From contig NZ_CP043489.1 in NCBI RefSeq assembly GCF_008330945.1, positions 868,001 to 932,000 of the forward strand: a stretch of 64,000 nt of DNA, written 5' to 3'. This stretch comes from Labrys sp. KNU-23. GTDB lineage: Bacteria > Pseudomonadota > Alphaproteobacteria > Rhizobiales > Labraceae. The notes under the pieces are model-generated. The model ran no database searches. It was not told where the DNA came from and worked only from the letters and a program-made list of their open reading frames with translations. The position numbers and the translations under genes were made by a program. How positions within the stretch are numbered: the first letter of the stretch is position 1; each line of letters starts with the position of its first letter. Below, in pieces: positions 17,894 through 26,837 of the stretch.

Positions 17894-18646
17894 ATGGCCC
17901 TCTTCGCCGATCGTTTCAAAGGCCGAAGTGCCGTCATTACCGGTGGGGCCTCAGGCATCGGCCTCGCCAGCGCCAGGCGCATTGCCGCCGAGGGTGGCCG
18001 CATCATGATCTGGGACGTCGACGCCACGCGCATCGACGCGGCGAAGGCGCAGATCGGCCCCGGCACGTTCGGCCTGGTGGTCGACGTCACCAATCCCGAA
18101 GCGGTCGAGTCTGCCGCCAAGACTTCCGAGCGCCATCTCGGCCAGGTCGACGCCCTCATCTGTTCGGCCGGTGTCGCCGGGCGCAACGCGCCGGTGATCG
18201 ACTATCCGATCGAGGAATGGAAGCGCATCTTCGAGATCAATGTGAACGGCTTGTTCTATGCCAACCGTTTCATCGCAGCGATGATGAAGAAGCGCGGCTA
18301 TGGCCGCATCGTCAACCTGGCTTCGATCGCCGGCAAGGAGGGCAATCCCACCGCTTCGGCCTATTCGGCCTCGAAAGCCGCCGTGATCGGTTTCACCAAG
18401 GCGCTGGGCAAGGAACTGGCGAAAAGCGGCGTCACCGCCAATGTCATCGCACCGGCCACAATCGACACACCCATCCTCAAGCAGGTGGCGCAGGCGCATA
18501 TCGACTACATGCTGTCCAAGATCCCGATGGGTCGGTTCGGCAAGGTCGACGAAGTCACCGCCATGATCGCCTGGCTCGCGAGCGAGGAATGCTCCTTCGC
18601 CACCGGCGCGGTCTTCGATGCCTCGGGCGGCCGCGCCACCTATTGA
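17894..18646 (+). CDS. Short-chain dehydrogenase/reductase (SDR), FabG-like
   Basis: A 250-residue classical SDR. The Rossmann motif is TGGASGIG (about 16-23). An Asp at the end of beta-2 (IMIWDVD) suggests a preference for NAD over NADP. The catalytic serine is in LASIAG and the YxxxK pair is YSASK (about 154-158). The NAG motif is replaced by CSAGVAG. Substrates range from 3-oxoacyl groups to sugars and sugar acids. There is no pathway partner next to it. Confidence 0.85.
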   Translation: MALFADRFKGRSAVITGGASGIGLASARRIAAEGGRIMIWDVDATRIDAAKAQIGPGTFGLVVDVTNPEAVESAAKTSERHLGQVDALICSAGVAGRNAPVIDYPIEEWKRIFEINVNGLFYANRFIAAMMKKRGYGRIVNLASIAGKEGNPTASAYSASKAAVIGFTKALGKELAKSGVTANVIAPATIDTPILKQVAQAHIDYMLSKIPMGRFGKVDEVTAMIAWLASEECSFATGAVFDASGGRATY

Positions 18647-18658
18647 GCCGAACCCAGC

Positions 18659-19321
18659 TCAGCGCCAGCGATAGTTGAAGCTGACGCTGATTCGCTCCTC
18701 GTCCGCCTGGTTGATCGGCACCTCGTGGCGCAGCCAGCTCTCCCACAGCAGCACCGTGCCGGCCTGCGGCGCCTCATAGACGAAGGGTCGCTGTTCCTGA
18801 ACAGCCTTGGCCTTGCGCGGCGGTGCCGCCATCATCAGGCCGAGGCGCGGATCCTCCAGCTTGAGCGCGCTGGAGCCTTTGGGCGTGGCCACGTAATAGG
18901 TGCCTGAGATCACCGAGCGCGGATGGATATGCGAGGTATGCACACCGCCCTCCGGCAGCACATTGACCCAGATGTCGTCGAGCTTGAGCTTGTCGCGCCC
19001 CAGATCGAATTCGAGCTCCTTGGCGAAGGCAGCGACATGGCCATCGAGCGCCTTCACCAGTTGCTTGATCGCCGGAAAGCGCCAGGGCAGGTCGTTCAGG
19101 GAAGCGTAGGAGGTATAACCTGGATAGCCATGCTTGCGGCACCAGGCCTGCCCGGCCTCGTCGTCCTCGGCAAGGGATCGGCAGGTCGCGTCGATCTCGG
19201 CGAGCGGCGCCTGCGCCTCGTCGAGTTCGGCACGGTAGAGCTTGGTAACGAAAAGGGTCTTGATCTCGGCCATGGCGAGGAAGTGGCCGAGCGGGAGCTC
19301 CCCTGTCAAGTCGCTTGTCAT
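18659..19321 (-). CDS. TIGR02466-type protein, putative 2-oxoglutarate/Fe(II) oxygenase fold
   Basis: A 220-residue protein matching the pattern of the TIGR02466 family, which is related to the double-stranded beta-helix 2OG-Fe(II) oxygenases. The iron-binding region would be HTSHIHPRSVISGTYYV (about 127-143), with a distal histidine in LRHEV and the 2-oxoglutarate arginine in RISVSFNYR at the C-terminus. No substrate is established for the family. An internal ATG at 19273 is an alternative start. It is convergent with the SDR gene, with only 12 bp between the stops. Confidence 0.75.
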   Translation of the reverse strand: MTSDLTGELPLGHFLAMAEIKTLFVTKLYRAELDEAQAPLAEIDATCRSLAEDDEAGQAWCRKHGYPGYTSYASLNDLPWRFPAIKQLVKALDGHVAAFAKELEFDLGRDKLKLDDIWVNVLPEGGVHTSHIHPRSVISGTYYVATPKGSSALKLEDPRLGLMMAAPPRKAKAVQEQRPFVYEAPQAGTVLLWESWLRHEVPINQADEERISVSFNYRWR

Positions 19322-19373
19322 TCGAGCGGGGTTTCAGTCGACGAAAGTCGGGCGCCCAGATTCCCCCAACAGG

Positions 19374-19391
19374 TTGGGGGCCTTGCCGAAG
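19374..19391. terminator. Small GC hairpin after the DUF1127 gene
   Basis: CCCCCA-ACAGGT-TGGGGG forms a perfect 6-bp stem a few bases after the DUF1127 stop codon and before the next minus-strand gene. No T-run follows, so its efficiency as a terminator is uncertain. Confidence 0.4.
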
Positions 19392-19398
19392 CATTCCG

Positions 19399-19644
19399 CT
19401 ATCGTTCCCAGAAGTGCTTGGCGATCTCTGTCTCGACCTGCCATTTCTTCATGCCGATATCGTCGATCAAGTGGGGATTGGCCTTCGCCATTTCCTCGAG
19501 GTCCCGGCGAAAATAGATCCGCTGGCGCCAGGTCGCGATCATTCTCGGCAGCATCGCCAGGCCGTAGCGCCGGCGCGGCGTGTCACACGGTCCTGACCAT
19601 GCCGCCTGATGCGGCGCCGATCCAAGGGTGGGAATGTCGTTCAT
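19399..19644 (-). CDS. DUF1127 (YjiS-like) small protein
   Basis: An 81-residue protein whose C-terminal half carries the DUF1127 pattern: a short amphipathic Arg-rich helix (about 40-55) followed by DLEEMANPHLIDDIGM-like sequence. DUF1127 proteins are common in alphaproteobacteria; related small Arg-rich proteins have been linked to RNA binding and phosphate or envelope homeostasis. The start at 19644 is chosen because GGAGG lies 5 nt upstream; a further ATG at 19656 is less well placed. The adjacent AT-rich promoter region is shared with the divergent winged-helix regulator. Confidence 0.8.
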   Translation of the reverse strand: MNDIPTLGSAPHQAAWSGPCDTPRRRYGLAMLPRMIATWRQRIYFRRDLEEMAKANPHLIDDIGMKKWQVETEIAKHFWER

Positions 19645-19780
19645 GGCAACCTCCATGGGGTTCGGGGTTCGAAGGCCCTCGACCTGAATGAGGTTGAATT
19701 CTGCAAGACATGAACGGCGGGGTACTTAAGCCTTCCCAAATAGTTCTCAAAACTTCCAAAAGGGCTATAGATTGCGCCCC

Positions 19781-21289
19781 ATGCAGGGATCGCGCTTTGC
19801 CTTTGGTCCGTTCGTGCTCGATTCCGGCGCGGGAACGCTGCTTCGGAACGATGTCCCCGTTGCCATTGGCTATCGCGGGCTGCAGCTGCTCGCGACCCTC
19901 GTCGAGAAGCCCCTCGAGATCCTCGGCAAGGCCGCCTTGATGGATGCGGCATGGCCGGGCACTGCGGTGGAGGAAGGCAATCTCACCGTCCAGATCGCAC
20001 AATTGCGCAAGCTCCTCGGTCCGGCCGCCGATGGCGGTGAGTGGATCGTCACGGTTCCGCGTGTCGGCTACCGGTTTACCGGCACCGTCGAACAGCTTGG
20101 TCGCGAGCAGCGCCAGCCCCTGCCCTTGCCCGGCAAGCCATCGATAGCCGTGCTGCCCTTTGTGAATGTCAGCAACGATCCCGAGCAGGAATCCTTCACC
20201 GATGGGCTGACCGAGGACCTGATCACCGATCTGTCGGGGATCTCAGGGCTGTTCGTCATCGCCCGCAACTCGGCCTTTGCCTATAAGGGAAAGGCGATGG
20301 ACGTACGCGGCATCGCGCAGGACCTGGGCGTGCGCTACCTGCTGGAGGGCAGCGCAAGACGCGCTGCCGGACGCGTGCGCATCAACGCGCAGCTGGTCGA
20401 CGCCGTGAGTGGCGACCATCTGTGGGCCGAGCGCTTCGATCGCAGCCTGGAAGATATCTTTGCCGTTCAGGACGAGGTCGCCGGCAAGATCGTGGAGGCG
20501 TTGCTCGGCCGGCTGCGCACACCGCCGCCACGCAATCCGCCCAGAAATCTCGAGGCCTACGACCTGTGCGTGCGGGCGCGCAAGCTGATGGATGATTCAC
20601 CGCAGACGGCGCAGGAAGCGCATCTGATGCTCACGCGCGCGGCTTCGCTCGATCCTGATTATGCCGAGCCCTATCGCTGGCTTGCCATGAATCACTGGAT
20701 GGGATGGGTACATTCGGGCGGACCAACCAAAGCGTCCCGCAGCGTTGCGCTGGAACTGGCCCACAAAGCCGTGGAGCTCGGCCCGGATGATGCCGGCTGC
20801 CGGTGGGTCCTGGCTTATCTGCTTGCCTATGAGCATCGCTTCACCGAGGCGGATGCTGAATTCGCCAGGGCAATCGAACTCGATCCGAACGAGGCCGACA
20901 TCTGGGCTGTATTATCCGACATCTCGGTCCTGGCCGGACGGGTGGAGGAAGGCCTCGAGCATATCCGCAAGGCGTTCCGACTGAACCCGTTTCCGGCAAG
21001 CTGGTATTATCTGACGCTCGGCCAGGCGCAATATGCCGCCGGCGACTACGAAGCCGCGATCGAGACCCTGCGCCGGGATGAGACCTATCGTACGAGCTCG
21101 CGCCGTTTCCTGGCGGCAAGCCTTGCCCAGCTGGGCCGGCTCGATGAAGCCCGCGCGGAAGTCGAACTGTTTCTCGTCGGCAACCCGCATTTCACCATAC
21201 GCCATTGGGCCGAGACGGAGCCCTTCCGTGACGCCGCCACACTCGGGCATTTCGTCGAAGGCTGCCGAAAGGCAGGACTTCCGGAATGA
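19781..21289 (+). CDS. OmpR/CadC-type winged-helix protein with TolB-like and TPR domains
   Basis: A 502-residue protein with no membrane helix. The N-terminal 95 residues form an OmpR/PhoB-type winged helix (GYRGLQLLATLVE...IAQLRKLLG...VPRVGYRF). Next is a module (about 113-245) beginning KPSIAVLPFVN and containing EDLITDLS and LEGSARRAAGRVRI, found in many CadC/adenylate-cyclase-like proteins. The C-terminal half is a TPR superhelix (about 250-490). It probably activates or represses genes in response to a protein or small ligand sensed by the TPRs. It may act on the divergent DUF1127 gene. ATG 19781 is preferred to an in-frame TTG at 19772. Confidence 0.82.
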   Translation: MQGSRFAFGPFVLDSGAGTLLRNDVPVAIGYRGLQLLATLVEKPLEILGKAALMDAAWPGTAVEEGNLTVQIAQLRKLLGPAADGGEWIVTVPRVGYRFTGTVEQLGREQRQPLPLPGKPSIAVLPFVNVSNDPEQESFTDGLTEDLITDLSGISGLFVIARNSAFAYKGKAMDVRGIAQDLGVRYLLEGSARRAAGRVRINAQLVDAVSGDHLWAERFDRSLEDIFAVQDEVAGKIVEALLGRLRTPPPRNPPRNLEAYDLCVRARKLMDDSPQTAQEAHLMLTRAASLDPDYAEPYRWLAMNHWMGWVHSGGPTKASRSVALELAHKAVELGPDDAGCRWVLAYLLAYEHRFTEADAEFARAIELDPNEADIWAVLSDISVLAGRVEEGLEHIRKAFRLNPFPASWYYLTLGQAQYAAGDYEAAIETLRRDETYRTSSRRFLAASLAQLGRLDEARAEVELFLVGNPHFTIRHWAETEPFRDAATLGHFVEGCRKAGLPE

Positions 21290-21304
21290 AAAATTGCAAT
21301 TCGA

Positions 21305-21334
21305 AAAATTGCGATTCATGGAAATCGCAATTTT
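21305..21334. terminator. Bidirectional hairpin between convergent genes (GCGATT palindrome, copy B)
   Basis: A perfect 12-bp stem (AAAATTGCGATT / AATCGCAATTTT) with loop CATGGA fills the 46-bp spacer between the regulator and GFA genes. Its A and T ends allow termination in both directions. It shares its core with the hairpin at 15837-15864. Confidence 0.72.
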
Positions 21335-21335
21335 C

Positions 21336-21734
21336 CTAGTCCTCGTCCTCGAAGCGGCCCGTGGCTTCACGATCATGTGCATATCGCTTCGCCAGCGGAA
21401 ACGGCGGCAGCCACGACTCGCGGCGGACGGTCCAGCTTTCATAGGTCGGCATCAGCTGGTCGGGGGCATCGAGGGTTCCCAGGTGCACCTCGATTTCGTC
21501 TGCGCTGCGGGCGAAAATGGACGAGCCGCAGCGGGGACAGAAAAACCGGCCGGCATAGTCGCGCGTCTCGCCATCGATCATCACCGCCTCCTGGGGGAAC
21601 ACGGCGGAAGCATAGAAAAGCGCCCCATGATGCTTGCGGCAGTCGAGACAGTGGCAAAGGCCGACTCGGTATGGGCGTCCGGACGCCACAAGCCGGACAT
21701 CGCCACACAGGCAGCCGCCAGTGAATCGGTCCAT
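21336..21734 (-). CDS. GFA-family (Mss4-like fold) zinc protein
   Basis: A 132-residue protein of the glutathione-dependent formaldehyde-activating (GFA/CENP-V) family. Zinc-binding cysteines are visible in GGCLCGDVRL (about 5-14), LCHCLDCRKHHG (about 26-37) and FCPRCGSSIF (about 66-75). Gfa itself speeds formation of S-hydroxymethylglutathione, but most members have unknown roles. The start at 21734 has GGAGG 6 nt upstream. It begins just before the conserved cysteines. Confidence 0.85.
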   Translation of the reverse strand: MDRFTGGCLCGDVRLVASGRPYRVGLCHCLDCRKHHGALFYASAVFPQEAVMIDGETRDYAGRFFCPRCGSSIFARSADEIEVHLGTLDAPDQLMPTYESWTVRRESWLPPFPLAKRYAHDREATGRFEDED

Positions 21735-22596
21735 GCTGCGCCTCCCCTGAAACCAAGCTGGCAGATGGTTACAACGAACCAAATGCCGTGACCATCGTTC
21801 CCGTGAGCGGGCCGTTGCGCGGACGAATAGCGCCGCGCCCCCTCGGCTCGGCCTGCCCAAAATGTAATCCTGCTGCCCTCGCGCTCGTCTGGGTCAATCC
21901 TGCCAGGCGCGTACAGAGGTACGTACATGCCGCCAGAACGGTATTCTTCCATCGACATGAGGAGGTTGGACGCGTCTAGATCGGCAATTAAGAGCCCTGC
22001 AATCGAGGCCTGAGCCGATAACGACGGAAGAAAAACTTTCCCTGTCAGCGTTGTTACAAAGTTGTCATGTAGCAATGTGTTGATGAAGCAGGCTGTAGAA
22101 AACTACCGTCTTGCGCTTTGGACAAAAAAAGACGGCCGGGACGAACCCGGCCGTAGCTTGGACAAAGTCCAAAAGTCACCATCCAGAGGGGAACGTCAGA
22201 AGCTCCAGGTCGCCACCGGGAGGATGATGGCCCGAACGTCTGACAAGGCTGAGAGTATATTTGCCAGCTCCCTGCTGCAATGCATTCTTTCACATGCCGG
22301 CCCTGCGTGCTGCGCATAGATGCAATTGCCGTCGAAGTGCGCATCCTTGTTGCCCAATCCTTGATCAGGCGGGCGCGCAATACACCCTTGCTGCAAAAAT
22401 AGGCAGGATGATCGGGAAACCCCCGCAAGCGGGCACGGGATCGAGCCCTGCAACGACAAAGGCCGTGCAAACCTGAATGACGCCCATCGTGTTTTGCGAT
22501 TGGACGGAATCGCCTAGAATCGCAAAGACGCGTCGAACAACAGCCAATAAGCGTTCACACTTGAACGCGTTTTGCTCCAAGTGAACGCCATTGGGC
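21735..22596. other. 862-bp gene-poor region upstream of the GFA gene
   Basis: The longest stretch without a credible protein gene. Reading frames here are short, low-quality and overlap each other on both strands. Contents: the GFA promoter region near 21735-21800; a strong minus-strand terminator at 22124-22154; a TTGGAC-AAA-GTCCAA palindrome just to its right (about 22157-22172); and a long imperfect hairpin at about 22550-22598 built on GCGTTCAC/GTGAACGC, which lies at the 3' end of the LysR gene. A minus-strand frame of 40 codons starting near 22489 has no recognisable similarity. Confidence 0.5.
22124..22154 (-). terminator. Strong intrinsic terminator on the minus strand
   Basis: A perfect 9-bp GC-rich stem (ACGGCCGGG / CCCGGCCGT) with a 5-nt loop, followed on the minus strand by C and seven T. 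It ends a transcript coming from the right. The nearest recognised minus-strand gene is LysR, whose stop codon is 440 bp away, so it may end a long LysR 3' UTR or an unannotated small RNA. Confidence 0.8.
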
Positions 22597-23487
22597 CTAA
22601 AAAGCCCAGCGCTGGGCCTTGCTGACCAGGAAATCCCGGAGAACCTGGATTCGGGCCAGGTTCTTCATCTCCTCGGGATAGACGAAATAGGTCTCAAGCT
22701 GCGGCATTTCCGCATCGGGCAGCACCTGGACCAGGGTCGACTCGCGACCGACGAGATAATCGGGCAGCACGGCGAGGCCGACGCCCTTCTCCACCGCGGT
22801 CTTGACGCCACCCAGATTATTGACCTCGAACACCGGCTCGCGCGGATCCTTGGGGTCGCGGCCCACCGTATTCAGCCAGTTGATCGCCTGCAGGAAGCTT
22901 CCGGCCGTGCCGCCGAAGCTGATGATGCGATGGCGGTCGATCTCTTCGATGCTGCGCGGCTGCCCGAAGCGCTTGATGTATTCGGGCGCGGCATAGGCGT
23001 GGAAATGCACGGTGAACAGCCGACGCTGGATGAGGTCCCCCTGCTCGGGCTGGCGCATCCGCAGCGCGACATCGGCTTCACGCATGCCCAGATCGAGTTC
23101 CTGCTCCGTCAGCAGGAGCTTGAGACGCATATCGGGATAAAGGTCGAGAAACTCGCCGATGCGCGGCGTCAACCAATAGGTGCCGAGGCCGACCGTGGTG
23201 GTCAGGCGCAATTCGCCGTTCGGCTTTTCCCGGCTGTCGCTGAGGGCGCCCATCGCAGCCTCGAGCTTGAGCATGACATCCTGGGTGGTGCGGAACAGCA
23301 TCTCGCCCTGTTCGGTCAGGATCAGCCCGCGCGCATGGCGATGGAACAGCGGCGTGCGCAGGTCTCCCTCCAAAGCGGAGACCTGCCGGCTGACCGCCGA
23401 CTGCGACAATCCGAGCACATCGCCCGCATGCGTGAAGCTGCCGGCCTCCGCAGCCGCGTGAAAGACCTTGAGCTTATCCCAATCCAT
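22597..23487 (-). CDS. LysR-family transcriptional regulator
   Basis: A 296-residue LysR-type regulator. The N-terminal winged helix (about residues 3-62) contains the standard AAEAGSFTHAGDVLGLSQSA followed by VSRQVSALE. The C-terminal part is the periplasmic-binding-like effector domain in two lobes (about 90-290). LysR proteins usually control a divergent gene. Here the upstream neighbour (trxB) points the same way with its stop nearest, so the target is not obvious. The effector is unknown. Confidence 0.88.
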   Translation of the reverse strand: MDWDKLKVFHAAAEAGSFTHAGDVLGLSQSAVSRQVSALEGDLRTPLFHRHARGLILTEQGEMLFRTTQDVMLKLEAAMGALSDSREKPNGELRLTTTVGLGTYWLTPRIGEFLDLYPDMRLKLLLTEQELDLGMREADVALRMRQPEQGDLIQRRLFTVHFHAYAAPEYIKRFGQPRSIEEIDRHRIISFGGTAGSFLQAINWLNTVGRDPKDPREPVFEVNNLGGVKTAVEKGVGLAVLPDYLVGRESTLVQVLPDAEMPQLETYFVYPEEMKNLARIQVLRDFLVSKAQRWAF

Positions 23488-23681
23488 GAAGCACCCAGTT
23501 CAGCCCCGCTCCAGATTCTGCGCTTCGACCCTTGCTTTGCTTCGGTTCAACGCCGCCCAAGTCCAACGTCATATTTGGTTCAACGTCGTATTTGGCGACG
23601 CGCGAAGATCTGATTTGCGCAGAGTATATGATGATTGCCTAGAAGTTTGAAACGGGTGGCAAATTTAGGGCGGAAATCGAT

Positions 23682-24644
23682 TTATTCCGCTGCTTCCCTG
23701 TGGACTTCCTCGGCAGCGAGCCATTTTTCCGCCTCGAGCGCCGCCATGCAGCCCATGCCGGCCGCGGTAACGGCCTGGCGATAGACGTCGTCGGCGACGT
23801 CGCCCGCAGCGTAGACACCCGGCACGCTGGTCGCTGTCGTGCCTGCCACGGTCTGGATATAGCCGCCATTCTTGAAGGTAAGTTGTCCGGCAAAGAGCTC
23901 GGAGGCGGGCTTGTGGCCGATGGCGATGAAGACGCCGTCCGTATCGTGCCTGGTCACGACGCCGGTTTCGACATTGCGCAGATTGACATGGGTGACACCC
24001 AAGGGGATCTCGTTGCCGCCGATCTCGTCGAGCGCGCTGTTCCAGACCACCTCGATATTGGGGTGCTTGAACAGGCGGTCCTGCAGGATCTTCTCGGCAC
24101 GGAAATGGTCGCGCCGATGCACCACTGTCACCTTGGCCGCGATATTGGCGAGGTAGAGCGCCTCTTCCACAGCCGTGTTGCCGCCACCGACCACGGTGAC
24201 GTTGCGGTTGCGGAAGAAGAAGCCGTCGCAGGTCGCGCAGGCCGAGACACCGAAGCCGCGGAACTTCTCCTCCGACGGCATTTCCAGCCATTTGGCCTGG
24301 GCGCCGGTGGCGATGATCAGGGAATCGGCGAAATAGACGTCACCCGTATCCCCTTCCAGGCGGAAGGGGCGCTGCGACAGGTCCACCTTGGCGATATGGT
24401 CGGAAACCATGCCCGTGCCCATATGCTCGGCCTGCTTGCGCATCTCCTCCATCAGCCAGGGGCCCTGGATCACCGAGGAAAAGCCGGGATAATTCTCGAC
24501 ATCGGTCGTGATGGTGAGCTGGCCGCCGGGCTGGATGCCGGAGATCAGCAGGGGCGACAAATTGGCGCGCGCAGCGTAAATCGCCGCGGTGTAACCCGCC
24601 GGGCCCGAGCCGAGGATGATGAGCTTGGAGTGACGGGTAGCCAT
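23682..24644 (-). CDS. trxB: Thioredoxin-disulfide reductase
   Basis: A 320-residue flavoprotein, the usual length for TrxB. The FAD-binding motif is [10 protein letters not shown] (about 12-21), the redox-active disulfide is CATC (Cys136 and Cys139), and the NADPH-binding motif is [12 protein letters not shown]. The C-terminal FAD motif is [10 protein letters not shown]. It transfers electrons from NADPH to thioredoxin in the cytoplasm. ATG 24644 is chosen as similarity starts at once after it; a longer frame from 24698 has no family support. The gene follows the ELM1-family gene with a 13-bp gap and is probably cotranscribed with it. Confidence 0.95.
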   Translation of the reverse strand: MATRHSKLIILGSGPAGYTAAIYAARANLSPLLISGIQPGGQLTITTDVENYPGFSSVIQGPWLMEEMRKQAEHMGTGMVSDHIAKVDLSQRPFRLEGDTGDVYFADSLIIATGAQAKWLEMPSEEKFRGFGVSACATCDGFFFRNRNVTVVGGGNTAVEEALYLANIAAKVTVVHRRDHFRAEKILQDRLFKHPNIEVVWNSALDEIGGNEIPLGVTHVNLRNVETGVVTRHDTDGVFIAIGHKPASELFAGQLTFKNGGYIQTVAGTTATSVPGVYAAGDVADDVYRQAVTAAGMGCMAALEAEKWLAAEEVHREAAE

Positions 24645-24657
24645 ACCGAGGTTCCAA

Positions 24658-25602
24658 TCAGGATGCGGCGCGCAGGCGCGCGAGGATTTCTTGAGCAATC
24701 AAAGGGGTTGAATCTAGGGGTTCATAGGGGTGGTTTTCAAGATGCCCGTCGAACTTCACCACAGCCCCGTGCGCAATCAGGCCATCCACGAGGCGCATGA
24801 TCTTGGCTGGAACGCCTTTTGGCAGGTAGACATGGATGGTCTTTCCGGTCGCCGCTGCCTCGCTGAGCATATTGGCTGAATCGGCAGTAACCACGAAAGC
24901 ATCCGCCAGCGCCAGCATCTGCGCATAGGGATTGACACCCTGCCCGTCCCAGATCCAGGCCGGCTTGTCCGTGAGGGCCAGCGCGATGGCCTGCGCCATC
25001 GCGGGCGGCGTCCGGCGTGACGGCGTGACCATCAGACCCGCCCCGCTATCGGCCAGGCGTGACAGCGCCGAGGCGAAACCGTCGACATCATCGTCGCCGA
25101 AGGCGACATCCTTGGAGGGGCCACCCGCCAGCACGGCGACACGCGGCTGCGGCAAGGCGAGCAGTTCGGCACGGGCGCCCGCGCGGGCCGCCGCCAGCAC
25201 AGCCGGCCCCTGCCGATGCGGCGAGGTCAGTGTCGCCAGCACATTGGCACCACGCAGGCGGTCATGCGCCGGCACCCAGATGATATCGGCCGCTCCGGTT
25301 CCCGTGCGCGGATCCTTCAGGAACACGGTAAGCGTCGAGGGCGAACGCCGCTTCAGCCAGGCGAGATAGCGTACGGCACGCCGGCCGGAGGCAATCGCCA
25401 GATCCGGCCAGGGAGGCGTCAGTCCCTTGAGATCGATGGGATCGGGTGGTCCCCAGGGCATGGCAAGAGCGAACAGGCGCCGCGGCGACACCGTGTGTTC
25501 CACGATGCTGCCACCAGTCTGAGCCAGCACCGCCTCGGCAACGCCGAGGCACTGTAGAGCATCGCCCGCCTTGCCGTCCGTGAGGGTCCAAATCAGAGCC
25601 AT
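24658..25602 (-). CDS. ELM1/DUF1022-family protein
   Basis: A 314-residue protein of the family named after mitochondrial fission protein ELM1. The N-terminus [20 protein letters not shown] and the motif [16 protein letters not shown] match it. The later [20 protein letters not shown] resembles the nucleotide-sugar-binding half of GT-B glycosyltransferases. The bacterial function is not established. The start at 25602 fits the conserved N-terminus; a GTG/ATG further upstream would add 16 residues. It lies immediately upstream of trxB. Confidence 0.82.
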   Translation of the reverse strand: MALIWTLTDGKAGDALQCLGVAEAVLAQTGGSIVEHTVSPRRLFALAMPWGPPDPIDLKGLTPPWPDLAIASGRRAVRYLAWLKRRSPSTLTVFLKDPRTGTGAADIIWVPAHDRLRGANVLATLTSPHRQGPAVLAAARAGARAELLALPQPRVAVLAGGPSKDVAFGDDDVDGFASALSRLADSGAGLMVTPSRRTPPAMAQAIALALTDKPAWIWDGQGVNPYAQMLALADAFVVTADSANMLSEAAATGKTIHVYLPKGVPAKIMRLVDGLIAHGAVVKFDGHLENHPYEPLDSTPLIAQEILARLRAAS

Positions 25603-25813
25603 GACGGCGCTCTTAGCACGTCCCTGCCGGAGCGCGCCATCGGGGTTCAAATCGAGGGCGAATTTCGTCTCGAAATCCAGCCCAGATTAATGCCTCATGG
25701 CTCTGACAATAAGGCTAAGTCCTTGAGCTTATCGGAGCTTTTTTGTCAATCATATTGAGAACACAATTCACCTTATAACCCCGCACATCCCCAACAATTG
25801 AGAGCTTGACTGA

Positions 25814-26185
25814 ATGACGTCTATAACGACGAACGCTACATTTTTTGCCGCAGCAATTACTCTACTAACGATGACGGGAACTAGCTACGCTGACTCCGTC
25901 GGTGTGGCATCCTACTACGGCAAGGAATTTAGCGGTCGCCGCACTGCCAATGGCGAACGTTTCAACCCGGGCGGCCTGACTGCCGCGCATCGCTCCCTGC
26001 CCTTCGGAACCAAGCTGCAGGTGACGAACCTGCGCAACGGCAAGAAGGTCGTGGTGCGCATCACCGACCGGGGTCCCTTCGCCAAAGGCCGTGTCCTCGA
26101 TCTCTCCTTGGGCGCAGCCCGCGCTGTCGGCATGGTGTCATCCGGCACCGCCAAGGTGAAGATGGAGCGCCTCGCAGCCCGCTGA
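25814..26185 (+). CDS. RlpA-like double-psi beta-barrel secreted protein
   Basis: A 123-residue exported protein. A signal peptide (about 1-26, ending SYA) precedes one RlpA-type DPBB domain. Family motifs are VASYYGKEFSGRRTANGE (about 30-47), TAAHRSLPFGT (about 54-64) and VRITDRGPF (about 79-87) with the catalytic Asp. RlpA proteins are lytic transglycosylases acting on denuded glycan strands at the septum. This short version lacks the SPOR domain and a lipobox, so it may be periplasmic without septal targeting. The 5' region (25680-25813) is AT-rich and contains a T6 run. Confidence 0.85.
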   Translation: MTSITTNATFFAAAITLLTMTGTSYADSVGVASYYGKEFSGRRTANGERFNPGGLTAAHRSLPFGTKLQVTNLRNGKKVVVRITDRGPFAKGRVLDLSLGAARAVGMVSSGTAKVKMERLAAR

Positions 26186-26301
26186 GCGAAGCAATCTAGA
26201 GAAGACGAGCGAATTGGGGCGGCCGTCGGGCTGCCCTTTTTCTTTGGTCACGGCATGTCCTCTTGCCATTGCCTGGACTTCGAACGCCGCACGATGCCCG
26301 A

Positions 26302-26739
26302 TCATTCCCCGCTCTGGTTCAATTTGGAGAAGATCCGGATCAGTTCCTCCAGATCGCCCGCGGACAGGGCCGCGACCTCGCGCGGCGTGCGATAATATTC
26401 CTCCATCAGTTCCTTGCGGGTCGCCGCCCCCTTTTCGGTGAGCTGCACCAGCTTCACCCGGCGGTCATCGGGCGCGGGCGAGCGCTCGGCAAGGCCTGCC
26501 CGCTCCAGCCGGTCAACCAGCCAGGTCGCCGTCGAAGGGTCGGAACCCCATTGCCGCGCCAGTGCGCCGATCGGACGCGCCCCCTCCCGGTCGAGCGTGA
26601 ACAGAACCCGTGAGTCGTTGGGGGTCAGACCGCGGCTGTGCAGGCTTTCCAGCCGCTGCGGCGAAGAGCGCATCAGAAAATCGAACATCAGACGCCAGGC
26701 CGCAGACGCGGATTCAGGGTTGCGATCCGGCGGCGTCAT
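26302..26739 (-). CDS. MarR-family transcriptional regulator
   Basis: A 145-residue MarR-type winged-helix protein. The recognition region is GALARQWGSDPSTATWLVDR (about 61-80), and the wing contains SPAPDDRRVKLVQLTEKG. It is divergent from the flavin hydroxylase operon, with a symmetric operator candidate between them. Such regulators typically bind phenolic or aromatic ligands and derepress a detoxification or degradation enzyme. ATG 26739 has GGAGG 8 nt upstream; a further ATG at 26769 lacks a ribosome site and would begin 14 nt from the operator. Confidence 0.87.
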   Translation of the reverse strand: MTPPDRNPESASAAWRLMFDFLMRSSPQRLESLHSRGLTPNDSRVLFTLDREGARPIGALARQWGSDPSTATWLVDRLERAGLAERSPAPDDRRVKLVQLTEKGAATRKELMEEYYRTPREVAALSAGDLEELIRIFSKLNQSGE

Positions 26740-26782
26740 AAGGGCATCCTCCGAGGCACGGAAATTCATTTGATAAAAATAT

Positions 26783-26807
26783 TTGACTATTAAAATATTT
26801 TAGTCAA
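26783..26807. promoter_or_regulatory. Candidate MarR operator
   Basis: A perfect 7-bp inverted repeat TTGACTA-N11-TAGTCAA lies in the very AT-rich divergent region between the MarR and hydroxylase genes. TTGAT (26769-26774) and ATCAA (26807-26811) add a weaker outer symmetry. Position and symmetry fit a MarR dimer site overlapping both promoters. Confidence 0.65.
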
Positions 26808-26837
26808 TCAAAATAATATCGAAGGGAGACGACAGCC

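Noticed and set aside
22054..22470. A 138-codon minus-strand frame as a protein gene
   Set aside because: No ribosome site, no family resemblance, Arg/Ser/Cys-rich composition, and it runs through the strong minus-strand terminator.
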